Below, one piece after another: positions 45,610 to 55,408 of a stretch of 64,000 bases of DNA. The translations under genes were made by a program, and so were the position numbers. The notes under the pieces were generated by a model, which saw only the letters and a program-made list of their open reading frames with translations, was not told the DNA's origin and ran no database searches. This DNA is from Cognatiyoonia sp965661665 (GTDB taxonomy: Bacteria > Pseudomonadota > Alphaproteobacteria > Rhodobacterales > Rhodobacteraceae). The DNA is taken from the NCBI RefSeq assembly GCF_965661665.1, contig NZ_CBFIEO010000001.1:1-64000 (forward strand), in the 5' to 3' direction. Numbering within the stretch: the stretch's first letter is position 1; every line of letters begins with the position of its first letter.

Positions 45610-46188
45610 TCAGAGGAAGAGAAGCAGCGAAAATCCGACCAACGCCAGCGCCATCACACGATTGAACAGAGTCCATGCACACGGTCTGGTCAGTAAAACA
45701 GATAGGAGTGTTCCGGCCAAGGTCCAGAACGTGCAGACGCCGATATTGACCGTTGAGAATGTAAGACCGAGCGTGAGCGCTTGGATCATCGGCGGATGCG
45801 ACGCGACAAAAGCGGATGCAGCGAGCGCAACGGCCCAGATTTTTGGGTTCACCCATTGGAACAAAACCGCTTCGACGAAAGTGAAGGGTTTCGCGTGCGG
45901 GTCTTGCGCTGGCGGGACAGCAATCCAGAGTCGATAGGCCAGATAAAGGATCCAGATCACGGAAACCATGGTCAAAACCCATTTCATCATCGGCAGAGCC
46001 TGCAACAAAGCGCCGATGCCGAACCCCGTGACGGCCGCGATGATGCCAACCCCAACTACAATACCCGCGATATGCGGCAATGTCCGCGCGAAGCCAAATC
46101 GTGCGCCAGATGTCGTGACCAAGATCACGTTTGGGCCAGGGGAAAACAGCCCCAGAAACACAAATCCAATCAACGACGCATTAAGCAA
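45610..46188 (-). CDS. LysE-family amino-acid exporter
   Basis: 192 residues with about six membrane helices and the family start GFVFLGLFSPGPNVILVTTS (the SPGPN motif). It exports an amino acid or related metabolite. The likely start is a TTG at 46188 inside the end of the cca gene, so the two are coupled; the ribosome site is weak. Confidence 0.85.
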   Translation of the reverse strand: MLNASLIGFVFLGLFSPGPNVILVTTSGARFGFARTLPHIAGIVVGVGIIAAVTGFGIGALLQALPMMKWVLTMVSVIWILYLAYRLWIAVPPAQDPHAKPFTFVEAVLFQWVNPKIWAVALAASAFVASHPPMIQALTLGLTFSTVNIGVCTFWTLAGTLLSVLLTRPCAWTLFNRVMALALVGFSLLLFL

Positions 46189-47311
46189 GGAGGTCTTCTT
46201 TAGTCAGCTGAAAATCAGATTCGATCCAGCGTTGTTCCAGTTCGACAAGTTTACGCCCCAAGGCGGGGCCCTCAGCACGATCCATGAGGTCTTTGGCTGA
46301 GACAGGAAATTGCGCCGTTATTCCAATTCGAGCCATTTCAGCCTGTTTAGAGTCTACTTCCGCACCTATGGACGACGCTTGAAGCACCAATGCAGGAATA
46401 GCCTCATCTTTAAGGCGATAACCCGTTTCGGCAGCCGTTGGATGGCTTGCCTTGAGGTTTTGCAGCGCCCGCACCTGTTTTTTGGACAACCTTAGATCAT
46501 TCTCGGGCGACCCACCCAGCGCAACCAGGCGGAGCATGGGGTCAGGCCGCAATCTTGCAATCGTTTCGTTATGAATTAGCACGTGCAACACATCTGCCGT
46601 CGCGCCGGGCAAGCACTGCGCCAGCGCGCCAATCGCAGCCATCGACGCGACGCTCATCGACGGATTGGGTGCTGCAAGAAGTTTCAGAAATTCAGAAGTC
46701 ACCCGTTCTTTCGACAGCGTCGGGATCTGATCGACAAATTCTGCACAAGCGGCCAGCCCTTCGGCTTCGATCCCAGCTTGCGGATCGCCATACCAAGCAA
46801 AGAACCGAAAGAAGCGCAGAATGCGAAGGTAGTCTTCTTTAATCCGCGCACGTGGATCGCCGATGAAACGGATCGTCCGATTGGCAAGCTCCGGCAACCC
46901 GCCAATCGGATCAATGACGTTGCCCTCGCGATCCGCGTAGATTGCATTAATGGTAAAATCACGTCGCCTCGCATCCTCAAGAACAGAGTCTGAATATGCG
47001 ACTTTGGCACGTCTTCCATCTGTTTCAACATCAGTGCGGTAGGTTGTGACTTCGAACGGCACGCCATCTTCAATCAAGGTAATCGTCCCGTGATCAATCC
47101 CCGTTGGAACAGCCCTGATCCCAGCCCGTTCAGCGATCTTAAGGACTTCATCTGGCAATGCATTCGTTGCAAGGTCAAAGTCGATAACTGGTTCGCCCAA
47201 AAGCGCGTTGCGGACGCAGCCCCCAACGAAGAAGAGCTCATACCCCTCAAACGCATCGAAGATCTTCTTGGCGACGTCAGAGCGCACCCAATCTGTGTCG
47301 ATGACCGTCAT
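46181..47311 (-). CDS. cca: CCA tRNA nucleotidyltransferase
   Basis: 376 residues; adds or repairs CCA at tRNA 3' ends. Nucleotidyltransferase head FFVGGCVRNALLGEPVIDFD with the DxD metal pair, then RRDFTINAIYAD and EDYLRILRFFRFFAWYG. No HD phosphohydrolase domain. The ATG at 47311 matches the family N terminus and overlaps the Nudix gene stop; an upstream open frame does not. Confidence 0.93.
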   Translation of the reverse strand: MTVIDTDWVRSDVAKKIFDAFEGYELFFVGGCVRNALLGEPVIDFDLATNALPDEVLKIAERAGIRAVPTGIDHGTITLIEDGVPFEVTTYRTDVETDGRRAKVAYSDSVLEDARRRDFTINAIYADREGNVIDPIGGLPELANRTIRFIGDPRARIKEDYLRILRFFRFFAWYGDPQAGIEAEGLAACAEFVDQIPTLSKERVTSEFLKLLAAPNPSMSVASMAAIGALAQCLPGATADVLHVLIHNETIARLRPDPMLRLVALGGSPENDLRLSKKQVRALQNLKASHPTAAETGYRLKDEAIPALVLQASSIGAEVDSKQAEMARIGITAQFPVSAKDLMDRAEGPALGRKLVELEQRWIESDFQLTKEDLLA

Positions 47312-47898
47312 GCCGCGACCCGATCGGCAAGACCGCGCAGAATACGCGCGGTCGCACCCCAAATGTAATAGGGGCCAAATGGGACCACGTAGTAGCGGCG
47401 CGTATGCCCTTGCCACCGCCGTCCTTCAATCCGAAACCGCGAGGAATTGGTGGCGAGGTCTAGTGGCACTTCAAAGACTTCTGACACTTCGCCAACCTCG
47501 ACCATTGTTTCAAAATCAGTGTCTAAACAGGCCAAAATGGGCGTGACTTCGTAGCCCGTGACCGTTTCGTGGGATGGCAAAGCACCCAATATTTCGACGT
47601 TTTGACGTGGCAAGCCAATCTCTTCTTCAGCCTCACGTAACGCCGTAGCATTGAGGTCCGGATCATCAGCATCCATCTTCCCACCCGGAAACGCTATCTG
47701 CCCAGGATGATGCTTCAGCTCGTTAGAGCGTTTGGTCAGGATCAACGATTGTGTTTCGAGTCTGACACAAACCAACACGGCTGACGGCTTCAAAACGCGG
47801 TTTTGAGGCAAGACCAGTCCGGGGTTCAGATCAAAATCAGAAGAGGCGCTGCCATCCTGTGACAGCGCCGCCACAAGTTTTGATCTCAGATCAGTCAT
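47308..47898 (-). CDS. CoA pyrophosphatase-type Nudix hydrolase
   Basis: 196 residues with KHHPGQIAFPGGKMDADDPD followed by ALREAEEEIGLP: both the UPF0035 patch and the Nudix box, the pattern of NudL CoA pyrophosphatases. It cleaves CoA or its oxidised forms. It overlaps both hslO (upstream) and cca (downstream) by a few bases. Confidence 0.9.
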   Translation of the reverse strand: MTDLRSKLVAALSQDGSASSDFDLNPGLVLPQNRVLKPSAVLVCVRLETQSLILTKRSNELKHHPGQIAFPGGKMDADDPDLNATALREAEEEIGLPRQNVEILGALPSHETVTGYEVTPILACLDTDFETMVEVGEVSEVFEVPLDLATNSSRFRIEGRRWQGHTRRYYVVPFGPYYIWGATARILRGLADRVAA

Positions 47899-48886
47899 TC
47901 GGTTCCGTGATTTCCGCTTCGAACCCAAGCGTTTTGGGATCGAAGACGTAGTGTGCACCACAAAACTGACAGTCGGCCGTGACCGTACCAGCATCCGTCG
48001 TCATCTTTTCGATATCCTTGGCCGAATAGATCGACAGACTTTGACGCACGCGGTCGCCCGAGCAGGTACAGCCAAAACGAAGTGGCTGCGTATCGAAAAC
48101 GCGCGGTGCTTCCTCATGAAACAACCGCACTAGCAATTCATCTGGCGTGACGCTTGGGCCTATCAGCTCAATCTCTTCAACTGTGTCGAGCAATGCATTG
48201 GCGCGATTCCAGTTTTCACCTTCGTCATCCTCCAACAGCGACGCAGCCATCAAAAGACCGTCCTCGTCAGCCTCCGCCCCCTGACGGAGCAGGGACGCCT
48301 TTGGCATGTGCTGCAGCATCACGCCACCGGCACGCCATTCGGACTCTTCACCCGGCTGCTGGCTGCGCCCATAGGTCAGATTGAACCGTGTTGGAATCTG
48401 CTCCGATTGCGCAAAATAAGTTTCTGCACAGGCGGAAAGTGACCCTCCAGCGATCGGTGTGATCCCTTGATACGGCGTCATGCCTTCGCCCTGATCGATC
48501 AAAATCGCAAAGTAGCCTTGACCGATTTGAGAGAAGGGATCAGCCATCTCATCCAGTGCGTCTGCGTCGTAACTCGCATAAGCACGAATACGGGCAGGCT
48601 CACCTTCGTCAGTAGGACCATAGTAATCCGTGGCGATCAATCGGGCTGGGCCGCTTGCCCGCACTTGCAGCGAAAGCTTCCAGCGCAGTTTCACGGTTTG
48701 ACCAATCAAGGCCGTCAGCAAAGCCATTTCTGCAACCAAAGCTTCGATCAAAGGGGGGTAGTCATGCTGCGCCAAGACAGACTCCAACACCCCATCCAAA
48801 CGGGCAACGCGCCCGCGGATGTCCGACTTGTCGAGTTGGAACGGCAGTACGGTGTCGTCCCAGGCAATTTTTGCGCCTGTGGTCAT
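47891..48886 (-). CDS. hslO: Redox chaperone Hsp33
   Basis: 331 residues; a holdase activated by oxidation. The C-terminal zinc site is present as FGCTCSGDR and ADCQFCGAHY (CxC and CxxC). The N-terminal body has LDGVLESVLAQHDYPPLIEA and SLSACAETYFAQSEQIPT. I use the ATG at 48886, matching homologues. It is divergent from the Nudix gene at 48964. Confidence 0.94.
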   Translation of the reverse strand: MTTGAKIAWDDTVLPFQLDKSDIRGRVARLDGVLESVLAQHDYPPLIEALVAEMALLTALIGQTVKLRWKLSLQVRASGPARLIATDYYGPTDEGEPARIRAYASYDADALDEMADPFSQIGQGYFAILIDQGEGMTPYQGITPIAGGSLSACAETYFAQSEQIPTRFNLTYGRSQQPGEESEWRAGGVMLQHMPKASLLRQGAEADEDGLLMAASLLEDDEGENWNRANALLDTVEEIELIGPSVTPDELLVRLFHEEAPRVFDTQPLRFGCTCSGDRVRQSLSIYSAKDIEKMTTDAGTVTADCQFCGAHYVFDPKTLGFEAEITEPND

Positions 48887-48963
48887 GTGCTTTCCTAACG
48901 TGTACGGAGTTGCAATACCGCGCCTATATAGGCGGAACAACCCGTGGTCCAAGGGGGCAAGAC

Positions 48964-49398
48964 ATGATTAGACGTTTTGGCAACCCCCCAAAGGCGGGCC
49001 AGCGCTATATCCAACGGCCAGGCGCCTATGCGATTTTGCCACGGCGCGGGCAAATCCTTTTGACTTGGCAAGGTGATCCGCACAATGAAGTGCAGCTTCC
49101 GGGTGGTGGCATAGATGCGGGTGAATCAGCGCTGACAGCATTGCATCGCGAAGTCTTTGAAGAAACCGGCTGGCACATCGCGAAGCCACGACGGCTTGGC
49201 ACGTTCAAACGGTTCACCTTAATGCCGGAATATGACCTCTGGGCAGAGAAGGTTTGCCACATCTTCGTTGCAACGCCGACGATCAAGATCAGCGCTCCGA
49301 TTGAGCCTGACCACATCGCGATTTGGATGCATCCGGACACCGCCTTGCGCACCTTGTTCAATGATGGCGATGCCTCCTTCCTCGCTGGCTTGCTCTGA
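48964..49398 (+). CDS. Nudix hydrolase
   Basis: 144 residues with VQLPGGGIDAGESALTALHR followed by EVFEETGW, a full Nudix box. Start is the ATG at 48964 (MIRRFGNPPKAGQRYI). Substrate unknown. It lies upstream of argG on the same strand with a 57-base gap. Confidence 0.87.
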   Translation: MIRRFGNPPKAGQRYIQRPGAYAILPRRGQILLTWQGDPHNEVQLPGGGIDAGESALTALHREVFEETGWHIAKPRRLGTFKRFTLMPEYDLWAEKVCHIFVATPTIKISAPIEPDHIAIWMHPDTALRTLFNDGDASFLAGLL

Positions 49399-49455
49399 TC
49401 CCTAATTCACGGTATCGCGCAGCCAAGTTGGAATCATTGAATAAAGGCCCCAGTT

Positions 49456-50673
49456 ATGTCGGCACCCAAGAAAGTCGTTCTTGCGTATTCAGGCGGTTTG
49501 GATACGTCGATCATCCTGAAGTGGTTGCAGACAGAGTACGGGTGCGAGGTCGTGACCTTCACTGCTGATTTAGGTCAAGGGGAGGAGCTGGAGCCTGCCC
49601 AAGCAAAGGCTGAAATGATGGGCGCGTCGTCGATCTATATCGAAGATTTGCGTGAAGAGTTTATACGAGACTTCGTCTTCCCAATGTTCCGCGCAAACGC
49701 CCTTTACGAGGGTCTGTATTTGCTCGGCACCTCCATCGCGCGGCCCCTGATTTCCAAGCGCTTGGTCCAGATTGCAGAGGCAGAAGGCGCGGATGCAGTC
49801 GCACATGGCGCGACCGGCAAAGGCAATGACCAAGTTCGGTTTGAATTAGCAGCCTATGCCCTGAACCCAGACATCAAGGTCATCGCGCCGTGGCGGGATT
49901 GGGATCTGACCAGCCGGACCAAGCTTCTTGAGTTCGCAGAGCTGAACCAGATCCCCGTCGCAAAAGACAAGCTCGGTGAGGCACCGTTCAGCGTGGACGC
50001 AAACCTGCTCCACACATCGTCCGAAGGCAAAGTTCTCGAAGATCCGGCAGAGATGGCACCAGAATACGTCTATCAGCGCACCGTGAATCCAGAGGATGCG
50101 CCGAACGAGCCAGAGTTCATCGAGATCACGTTTGAGAAAGGCGATGCAGTCGCCATCAATGGTGAGGCCATCTCACCCGCGACAATCCTCACCAAACTAA
50201 ATGAGCTTGGCGGCAAGCATGGCGTTGGTCGTCTTGACCTTGTTGAAAACCGCTTTGTCGGGATGAAGTCGCGCGGCATCTACGAAACACCAGGTGGTAC
50301 AGTTTTGCTTGAGGCACATCGTGGCATCGAACAGATCACACTCGACAGCGGGGCAGGGCATCTGAAAGACAGCATCATGCCGCGCTATGCGGAGCTGATC
50401 TACAACGGCTTCTGGTACAGCCCAGAGCGTGAGATGCTGCAAGCCTTGATCGACAAGAGCCAAGAGCATGTCTCCGGCACGGTGAAGGTGAAGCTCTACA
50501 AAGGGTCAGCCACCACCGTTGCACGCTGGTCTGATCACTCCCTCTATTCAGAGGCGCATGTGACCTTTGAAGATGACGCGGGTGCTTATGATCAGACTGA
50601 TGCAAAAGGCTTCATCCAGTTGAACGCACTTCGGTTGAAGCTGCTGGCGGCGCGCAATCGTCGCCTGAAATAG
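49456..50673 (+). CDS. argG: Argininosuccinate synthase
   Basis: 405 residues; joins citrulline and aspartate. The ATP-binding PP loop is LAYSGGLDTSIILKWL, followed by HGATGKGNDQVRFE and GMKSRGIYETPGG. Length normal for type 1 enzymes. argJ at 22103 serves the same pathway, but the genes are unlinked. Confidence 0.97.
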   Translation: MSAPKKVVLAYSGGLDTSIILKWLQTEYGCEVVTFTADLGQGEELEPAQAKAEMMGASSIYIEDLREEFIRDFVFPMFRANALYEGLYLLGTSIARPLISKRLVQIAEAEGADAVAHGATGKGNDQVRFELAAYALNPDIKVIAPWRDWDLTSRTKLLEFAELNQIPVAKDKLGEAPFSVDANLLHTSSEGKVLEDPAEMAPEYVYQRTVNPEDAPNEPEFIEITFEKGDAVAINGEAISPATILTKLNELGGKHGVGRLDLVENRFVGMKSRGIYETPGGTVLLEAHRGIEQITLDSGAGHLKDSIMPRYAELIYNGFWYSPEREMLQALIDKSQEHVSGTVKVKLYKGSATTVARWSDHSLYSEAHVTFEDDAGAYDQTDAKGFIQLNALRLKLLAARNRRLK

Positions 50674-50676
50674 GCC

Positions 50677-51381
50677 CTAAACCAGTAGTTTCGCGCTTTC
50701 CATCATGCGGTAGCTTGGCAGGGCGGCTTCAACAATTTGAGCCGCTTTGCCCGCCACCTCTGGCAACGGTCCTTCGCGACCTGCAAAGCCCGTGCTCTTA
50801 TGCACGGCGTCGTACCAATGCTGCGCCCAGACGCCGTCAAAGCTCTTTGGACCCGCCGGCCAGGCCAGCATCGCCGGATCAAACTCAAGGCCTATGGCCC
50901 CGCACAGCGCCATCATCATCCGCTCAGGATCAGCGCGCACATCAGCGCTGTCGATCACAATCCCGCCCAGCGCTTCATACACCGCGATTTGCTGTTGGAA
51001 GCCAACATCCTCCAACGAGACCTCATCGCGCTTTTTCGTGTAACTCGCCACGACACGCGCCGGATGCCGAATAAGGTGGATGTTCACGCAGTCCATCGCC
51101 CAATCGAACGGGAAATCAGGCATCATCTGATGCGGCATGTGTTTCATGTAGAAGTGCGGCTTGTTGTTTGGGATGTCGCCAACGCAGTGGTGAGCGACCG
51201 TATCTGGATCAGTATTATGTGTGCCCAAAATCTCCGCCTTCATCGGGTGGTCGATGTCGGAAGCCGCGAGGTAGGGCGCATAGAAAGGTTCGTCCCAAGC
51301 GGCAAAATCCGCACGATTGCCAAAACTATACATCATCGCCGTTGAAAGATTTCGCGGGCCAGACCACATCGCAATTCGCAT
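50677..51381 (-). CDS. Sulfotransferase-like protein
   Basis: 234 residues: MWSGPRNLSTAMMYSFGNR (a P-loop-like phosphosulfate-binding start) and HLIRHPARVVASYTKKRDEV (the 3'-phosphate site). Its natural substrate is unknown; group members are common next to argG. It converges with argG, ending 4 bases away. Confidence 0.78.
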   Translation of the reverse strand: MRIAMWSGPRNLSTAMMYSFGNRADFAAWDEPFYAPYLAASDIDHPMKAEILGTHNTDPDTVAHHCVGDIPNNKPHFYMKHMPHQMMPDFPFDWAMDCVNIHLIRHPARVVASYTKKRDEVSLEDVGFQQQIAVYEALGGIVIDSADVRADPERMMMALCGAIGLEFDPAMLAWPAGPKSFDGVWAQHWYDAVHKSTGFAGREGPLPEVAGKAAQIVEAALPSYRMMESAKLLV

Positions 51382-51496
51382 GAGTATCCTCCTGACCCTA
51401 CGGGACGCTAAATGTTGCTAGATGTAAACTCACGCGTGGGTGAACTGCTATTTCAAACGGCTTCGGCGCAACTGACCACAAGAAGGAGGCCCTCTC

Positions 51497-52128
51497 ATGC
51501 CGGTAAACATCGAAAAGACCAAATCCGTCATGCTTGCAGTGGGTGTCGGTGTCGCAGCTTTGCTTACCACCGAACGCGCCGACGCGCGCGACATCCAAAC
51601 CAACGTTCTGGCGGGTAGATGCTGGTGCATCGAAGCGGATTTCGAGAAGTTGGATGGGGTTCAAGAAGTCGTCTTCGGCTACTCCGGCAGCACAACGGCC
51701 AACCCGACGTACAAAGAGGTCACCGCCAGAGGATCAGGCCACTATGAGGTGGTTGAGATCACATATGACGCTGATGTCGTGTCATACGATCAACTGCTTC
51801 ATGCGTTCTTCCGGTCTGTCGATGCAACGGATGCTGGCGGGCAATTCTGTGATCGTGGCGAAAGCTACCGAACGGCTATTTTTGTCGACAACGCGAAAGA
51901 GCGAGCAGCAGCTGAAGTAGCGAAAAGCGCCGCACAGAGTGCATTGGGTCAGCGGATGTCACGCCAATTTTGGAAAGCGTGCCGTTCTATGAGGCGGACA
52001 GTTATCACTAAGATTACTACAAAGGCACAAACATCGTCCTCACCCGCTGTGGACCGAAGTCACAAGAAAATGCCTACAAATTCTATCGCGAAGTCTGTGG
52101 TCGGGACGCGCGCGTGAGGGAGCTTTAG
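51497..52128 (+). pseudogene. msrA: Methionine sulfoxide reductase A, degraded
   Basis: The N terminus reads a signal-like stretch and then VLAGRCWCIEADFE, where MsrA has GGCFWC: a codon is missing and a Gly became Arg at the catalytic cysteine. The middle is normal (GYSGSTTANPTYKEVTARGS, QFCDRGESYRTAIFVDN). A one-base loss near 51956 shifts the frame; the true frame continues VTPILESVPFYEADSYH to a TAA at 52009-52011 (where Gln is expected) and on to REVCGRDARVREL at 52128. Three lesions show a dead gene. Confidence 0.88.
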
Positions 52129-52151
52129 GGCTCTGAAGCGCTGTTCGCGAA

Positions 52152-53027
52152 CTAAGAGCGGAAGTTCTGAACCGCTAAAAGGTCAGGAATAACATCGGCG
52201 GTGCCATGACGCATCACCATCAGCGCCCCTGCCTTTGTCGCCATCTGGATCGCCTGGGCCAAGGGCATCCCGCGATCAAGGCCGGCCAGAGTGTAGCCTG
52301 TGAACGTGTCACCGGCGCCTGTCGTATCGACGGGCGTCACAGGGATCGCATCAAAAGACTGCACTTCCCATCCCAATGACTGCTCAAACACATCAGCGCC
52401 CTTTGAGCCTTTAGTGACAATTACAATGTCTATACCTAACTCTCTTGGCGATTTCCCCATGGAGCTTTGCAGCTGCGCCATCTCCACTTCGTTCAGGATC
52501 AGAAAGTGAAGGTACGGTAGAACAGCCTCAATCGCACCTGCATCAAAAGGTGCCGCAGCGTAGGCCACACGAAGCCCCATCATATGGGCCAGCTTTGCGC
52601 CTTCGACCTGCAAATTGGTTTCGTTTTGGGTCACGAACCAATCGGTTGTCTGCGCCTCTGACAAAGCGGTCTGAACGCTGACCAAAGGGATCACGGCGTT
52701 AGCACCAGGGTACAGAATGATCGAGTTTTCGCCGTCAGCATCGACAGCAATGATGGCTTGCGCTGTATCCTCCTCAACTACACTGATATGGCGGGTATCA
52801 ACGCCATATTCCAGTAGCCGATCAACCGCCCAGCGCCCGTCATGTCCTACTGCGCCGATATGACAGACGCGCGATCCGGCACGCGCGGCGGAAACTGACA
52901 TGTTGGTGCCTTTGCCACCCAAAAACACGTCGCAATTTGTGGCGGCGAGAGTCTCCCCCGGTGCGGGAATGTGAGGCACGGAATAGACGAAATCGGCATT
53001 GATAGACCCTAGATTCCAGATCGCCAT
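52152..53027 (-). CDS. rbsK: Ribokinase
   Basis: 291 residues of the PfkB family: N-terminal WNLGSINADFVYSVPHIPAP, GGKGTNMSVSAARAGSRVCH, and the C-terminal anion-hole/base motif DTTGAGDTFTGY. It phosphorylates ribose or another sugar at C5. It lies 3 bases after maeB on the same strand, but no ribose transporter is nearby, so the sugar is inferred. Confidence 0.85.
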   Translation of the reverse strand: MAIWNLGSINADFVYSVPHIPAPGETLAATNCDVFLGGKGTNMSVSAARAGSRVCHIGAVGHDGRWAVDRLLEYGVDTRHISVVEEDTAQAIIAVDADGENSIILYPGANAVIPLVSVQTALSEAQTTDWFVTQNETNLQVEGAKLAHMMGLRVAYAAAPFDAGAIEAVLPYLHFLILNEVEMAQLQSSMGKSPRELGIDIVIVTKGSKGADVFEQSLGWEVQSFDAIPVTPVDTTGAGDTFTGYTLAGLDRGMPLAQAIQMATKAGALMVMRHGTADVIPDLLAVQNFRS

Positions 53028-53030
53028 CGC

Positions 53031-55286
53031 TTACCCCACGCGACACGCGGCCAAGACAGCCATGTTCAAAATGTCGTTCACGGTAGAGACGGTCGAACAA
53101 ATCTGAACCGGTCGATCAATACCGGACAGGATCGGACCAATCACCGTCGCACCCGCCATTTCCTGCATCAACTTGACGGAGATGGAAGCGGAGTGTCGGG
53201 CAGGGACCACAAGGACGTTAGCCGGACCTGACAATCGAGAGAACGGATATTGCTCCATCGCTGCAGCGTTCAAGGCGACATCGACTGTCATCTCCCCTTC
53301 GTATTCGAAATCGACATTGCGACTGTCCAGTATTTCCGGCGCGCGTCCCATTTTTTCCGCGCGTTCAGACACTGGATACCCGAAGGTAGAAAAGGACAGG
53401 AACGCAACGCGCGGCTCCATCCCCAAATTGCGGGCAACGTTCGCGCCCCGCTCCGCAATATCAGCAAGGTCAGTCTCATCCGGCCATTCGTGAACCAACG
53501 TATCAGAAATCAGAACAATCCGGCCATTGTGCAAAACGGCGGAGACACCGACTGCCCCATCCTTGGCCGTCGCATCAAAGACATAGTTGATGAGCTCAAG
53601 AACATGCGCTGACTTTCGCGTGGCACCCGTCACCATGCCGTCGCCATGCCCGTGCGCAAGCATTAGAGCCGCAAAAACGTGCCTGTCGCGAGCTGCAAGC
53701 CGGTGAACATCGGCACGATCAAAGCCTTTCCGCTGCAAACGCTCATAGAGGAATGATTTGTATTCGGCGAGGTGATCGGTCTTCGCTGCGTTGATAACCT
53801 CAATCTCTTCAACCGCATCGGCAAGGCCAAGGTCCGTCAGCTTTGTCGCTACGTCTTTGTCGCGGCCGACAACAAGGGCTTTGCCAAGGCCAGAACGTTG
53901 GTAGAGCACCGCCGCCCGCAGGACGCGCGGATCGTCACCTTCCGCAAAAATCACGCGGGCCTGAGCGGCTTTTGCTCGGGTGTTCAGATTGCGCAGGATG
54001 GACGCCGTTGGGTCCATGCGGGATTTCAATGAAAGCTCGTAGCTTTCCATATCCACGATGGGGCGCCGTGCGACGCCAGTATCCATGCCTGCCTTTGCGA
54101 CAGAAGGTGGAATACGGTGGATCAGGCGTGGGTCAAAAGGCGTAGGGATGATGTAGTCCCGACCGAAAGTCAGCTTGGTTCCGTAGGCCATCGCAACTTC
54201 GTCAGGTACATCCTCCCGCGCCAATTCAGCAAGGGCGCGCGCGCAAGCGATCTTCATCTCGTCATTGATGGCGCGTGCATTGATGTCGAGGGCACCGCGG
54301 AAGAGGTACGGAAAGCCAAGCACATTATTCACTTGGTTGGGGTAATCAGAGCGGCCCGTGGCCACGATCGCATCCTCACGCACGGCATGTGCATCCTCCG
54401 GCGTAATCTCAGGATCAGGGTTCGCCATCGCGAAGATAACGGGATTTAGCGCCATGTTAGATACCATTTCTTGCGTGACCGCGCCCTTCGCTGACACGCC
54501 TAAGAACACGTCCGCGCCCATCATCGCATCGTCAAGGTACCGCGCATCGGTATGGGCAGCGTGCGCCGATTTCCACTGGTTCATCCCCTCCGTCCGGCCT
54601 TGGTAGATGACGCCTTTGGTGTCGCACATGATGCAGTTGTCGTGCTTGGCGCCCATCGACTTGAGCAGTTCAAGACATGCGATCCCCGCAGCACCCGCAC
54701 CGTTGAGGACGATCTTCACATCCTCGATCTTCTTGCCGGAGATTTTCAGCGCATTGATCAAGCCCGCTGCACAGATCACCGCCGTGCCGTGCTGGTCATC
54801 GTGGAAGACGGGAATATCCATTTCTTCCTTCAAGCGCTGCTCAATCATGAAACACTCGGGCGCCTTAATGTCCTCGAGATTGATACCGCCAAACGTCGGA
54901 CCCATTAACTTCACCGCGTTGCAAAACGCATCAACGTCTTCGGTGTCCAGTTCCACATCGATGGAGTTCACATCAGCAAACCGTTTGAACAGAACAGACT
55001 TCCCTTCCATCACGGGCTTAGAGGCCAACGCGCCCAAGTTGCCCAGCCCGAGGACAGCCGTCCCGTTGGAAATCACCGCAACAAGATTGCCTTTATTGGT
55101 GTAATCATAGGCCGTCGACGGCTTCTCGTTAATCTCTTTACAGGGGACCGCGACACCGGGGGAGTAGGCCAGCGACAAATCACGCTGCGTGGTCATTGGA
55201 ACGGTGGCGCGCACCTCCCACTTACCGGGTGTTGGGTTCAGGTGAAACGTGAGCGCGTCTTCGCGCGTCATCTTATTCTTTGTCAT
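53031..55286 (-). CDS. maeB: NADP-malic enzyme with phosphotransacetylase-like domain
   Basis: 751 residues in two parts: a malic enzyme (about 1-430: LSLAYSPGVAVPCKEI, FHDDQHGTAVICAAGLINAL) that makes pyruvate and NADPH, and a C-terminal Pta-like domain (about 430-750: ARVIFAEGDDPRVLRAA, GLGKALVVGRDKDV) that senses acetyl-CoA in homologues. The large form is usual in alphaproteobacteria. Divergent from mutS. Confidence 0.95.
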   Translation of the reverse strand: MTKNKMTREDALTFHLNPTPGKWEVRATVPMTTQRDLSLAYSPGVAVPCKEINEKPSTAYDYTNKGNLVAVISNGTAVLGLGNLGALASKPVMEGKSVLFKRFADVNSIDVELDTEDVDAFCNAVKLMGPTFGGINLEDIKAPECFMIEQRLKEEMDIPVFHDDQHGTAVICAAGLINALKISGKKIEDVKIVLNGAGAAGIACLELLKSMGAKHDNCIMCDTKGVIYQGRTEGMNQWKSAHAAHTDARYLDDAMMGADVFLGVSAKGAVTQEMVSNMALNPVIFAMANPDPEITPEDAHAVREDAIVATGRSDYPNQVNNVLGFPYLFRGALDINARAINDEMKIACARALAELAREDVPDEVAMAYGTKLTFGRDYIIPTPFDPRLIHRIPPSVAKAGMDTGVARRPIVDMESYELSLKSRMDPTASILRNLNTRAKAAQARVIFAEGDDPRVLRAAVLYQRSGLGKALVVGRDKDVATKLTDLGLADAVEEIEVINAAKTDHLAEYKSFLYERLQRKGFDRADVHRLAARDRHVFAALMLAHGHGDGMVTGATRKSAHVLELINYVFDATAKDGAVGVSAVLHNGRIVLISDTLVHEWPDETDLADIAERGANVARNLGMEPRVAFLSFSTFGYPVSERAEKMGRAPEILDSRNVDFEYEGEMTVDVALNAAAMEQYPFSRLSGPANVLVVPARHSASISVKLMQEMAGATVIGPILSGIDRPVQICSTVSTVNDILNMAVLAACRVG

Positions 55287-55408
55287 CTACTGCCTCCGAG
55301 CCAGTTGCCATTTTGAAGGGTTTCCGAAAAGGGCGCAACAGACCGAATTTCGACTTTCGTCGCTAACATTGCGTCGGTACTGTCTCGTTCAGTGATCCGG
55401 GGGGATAA

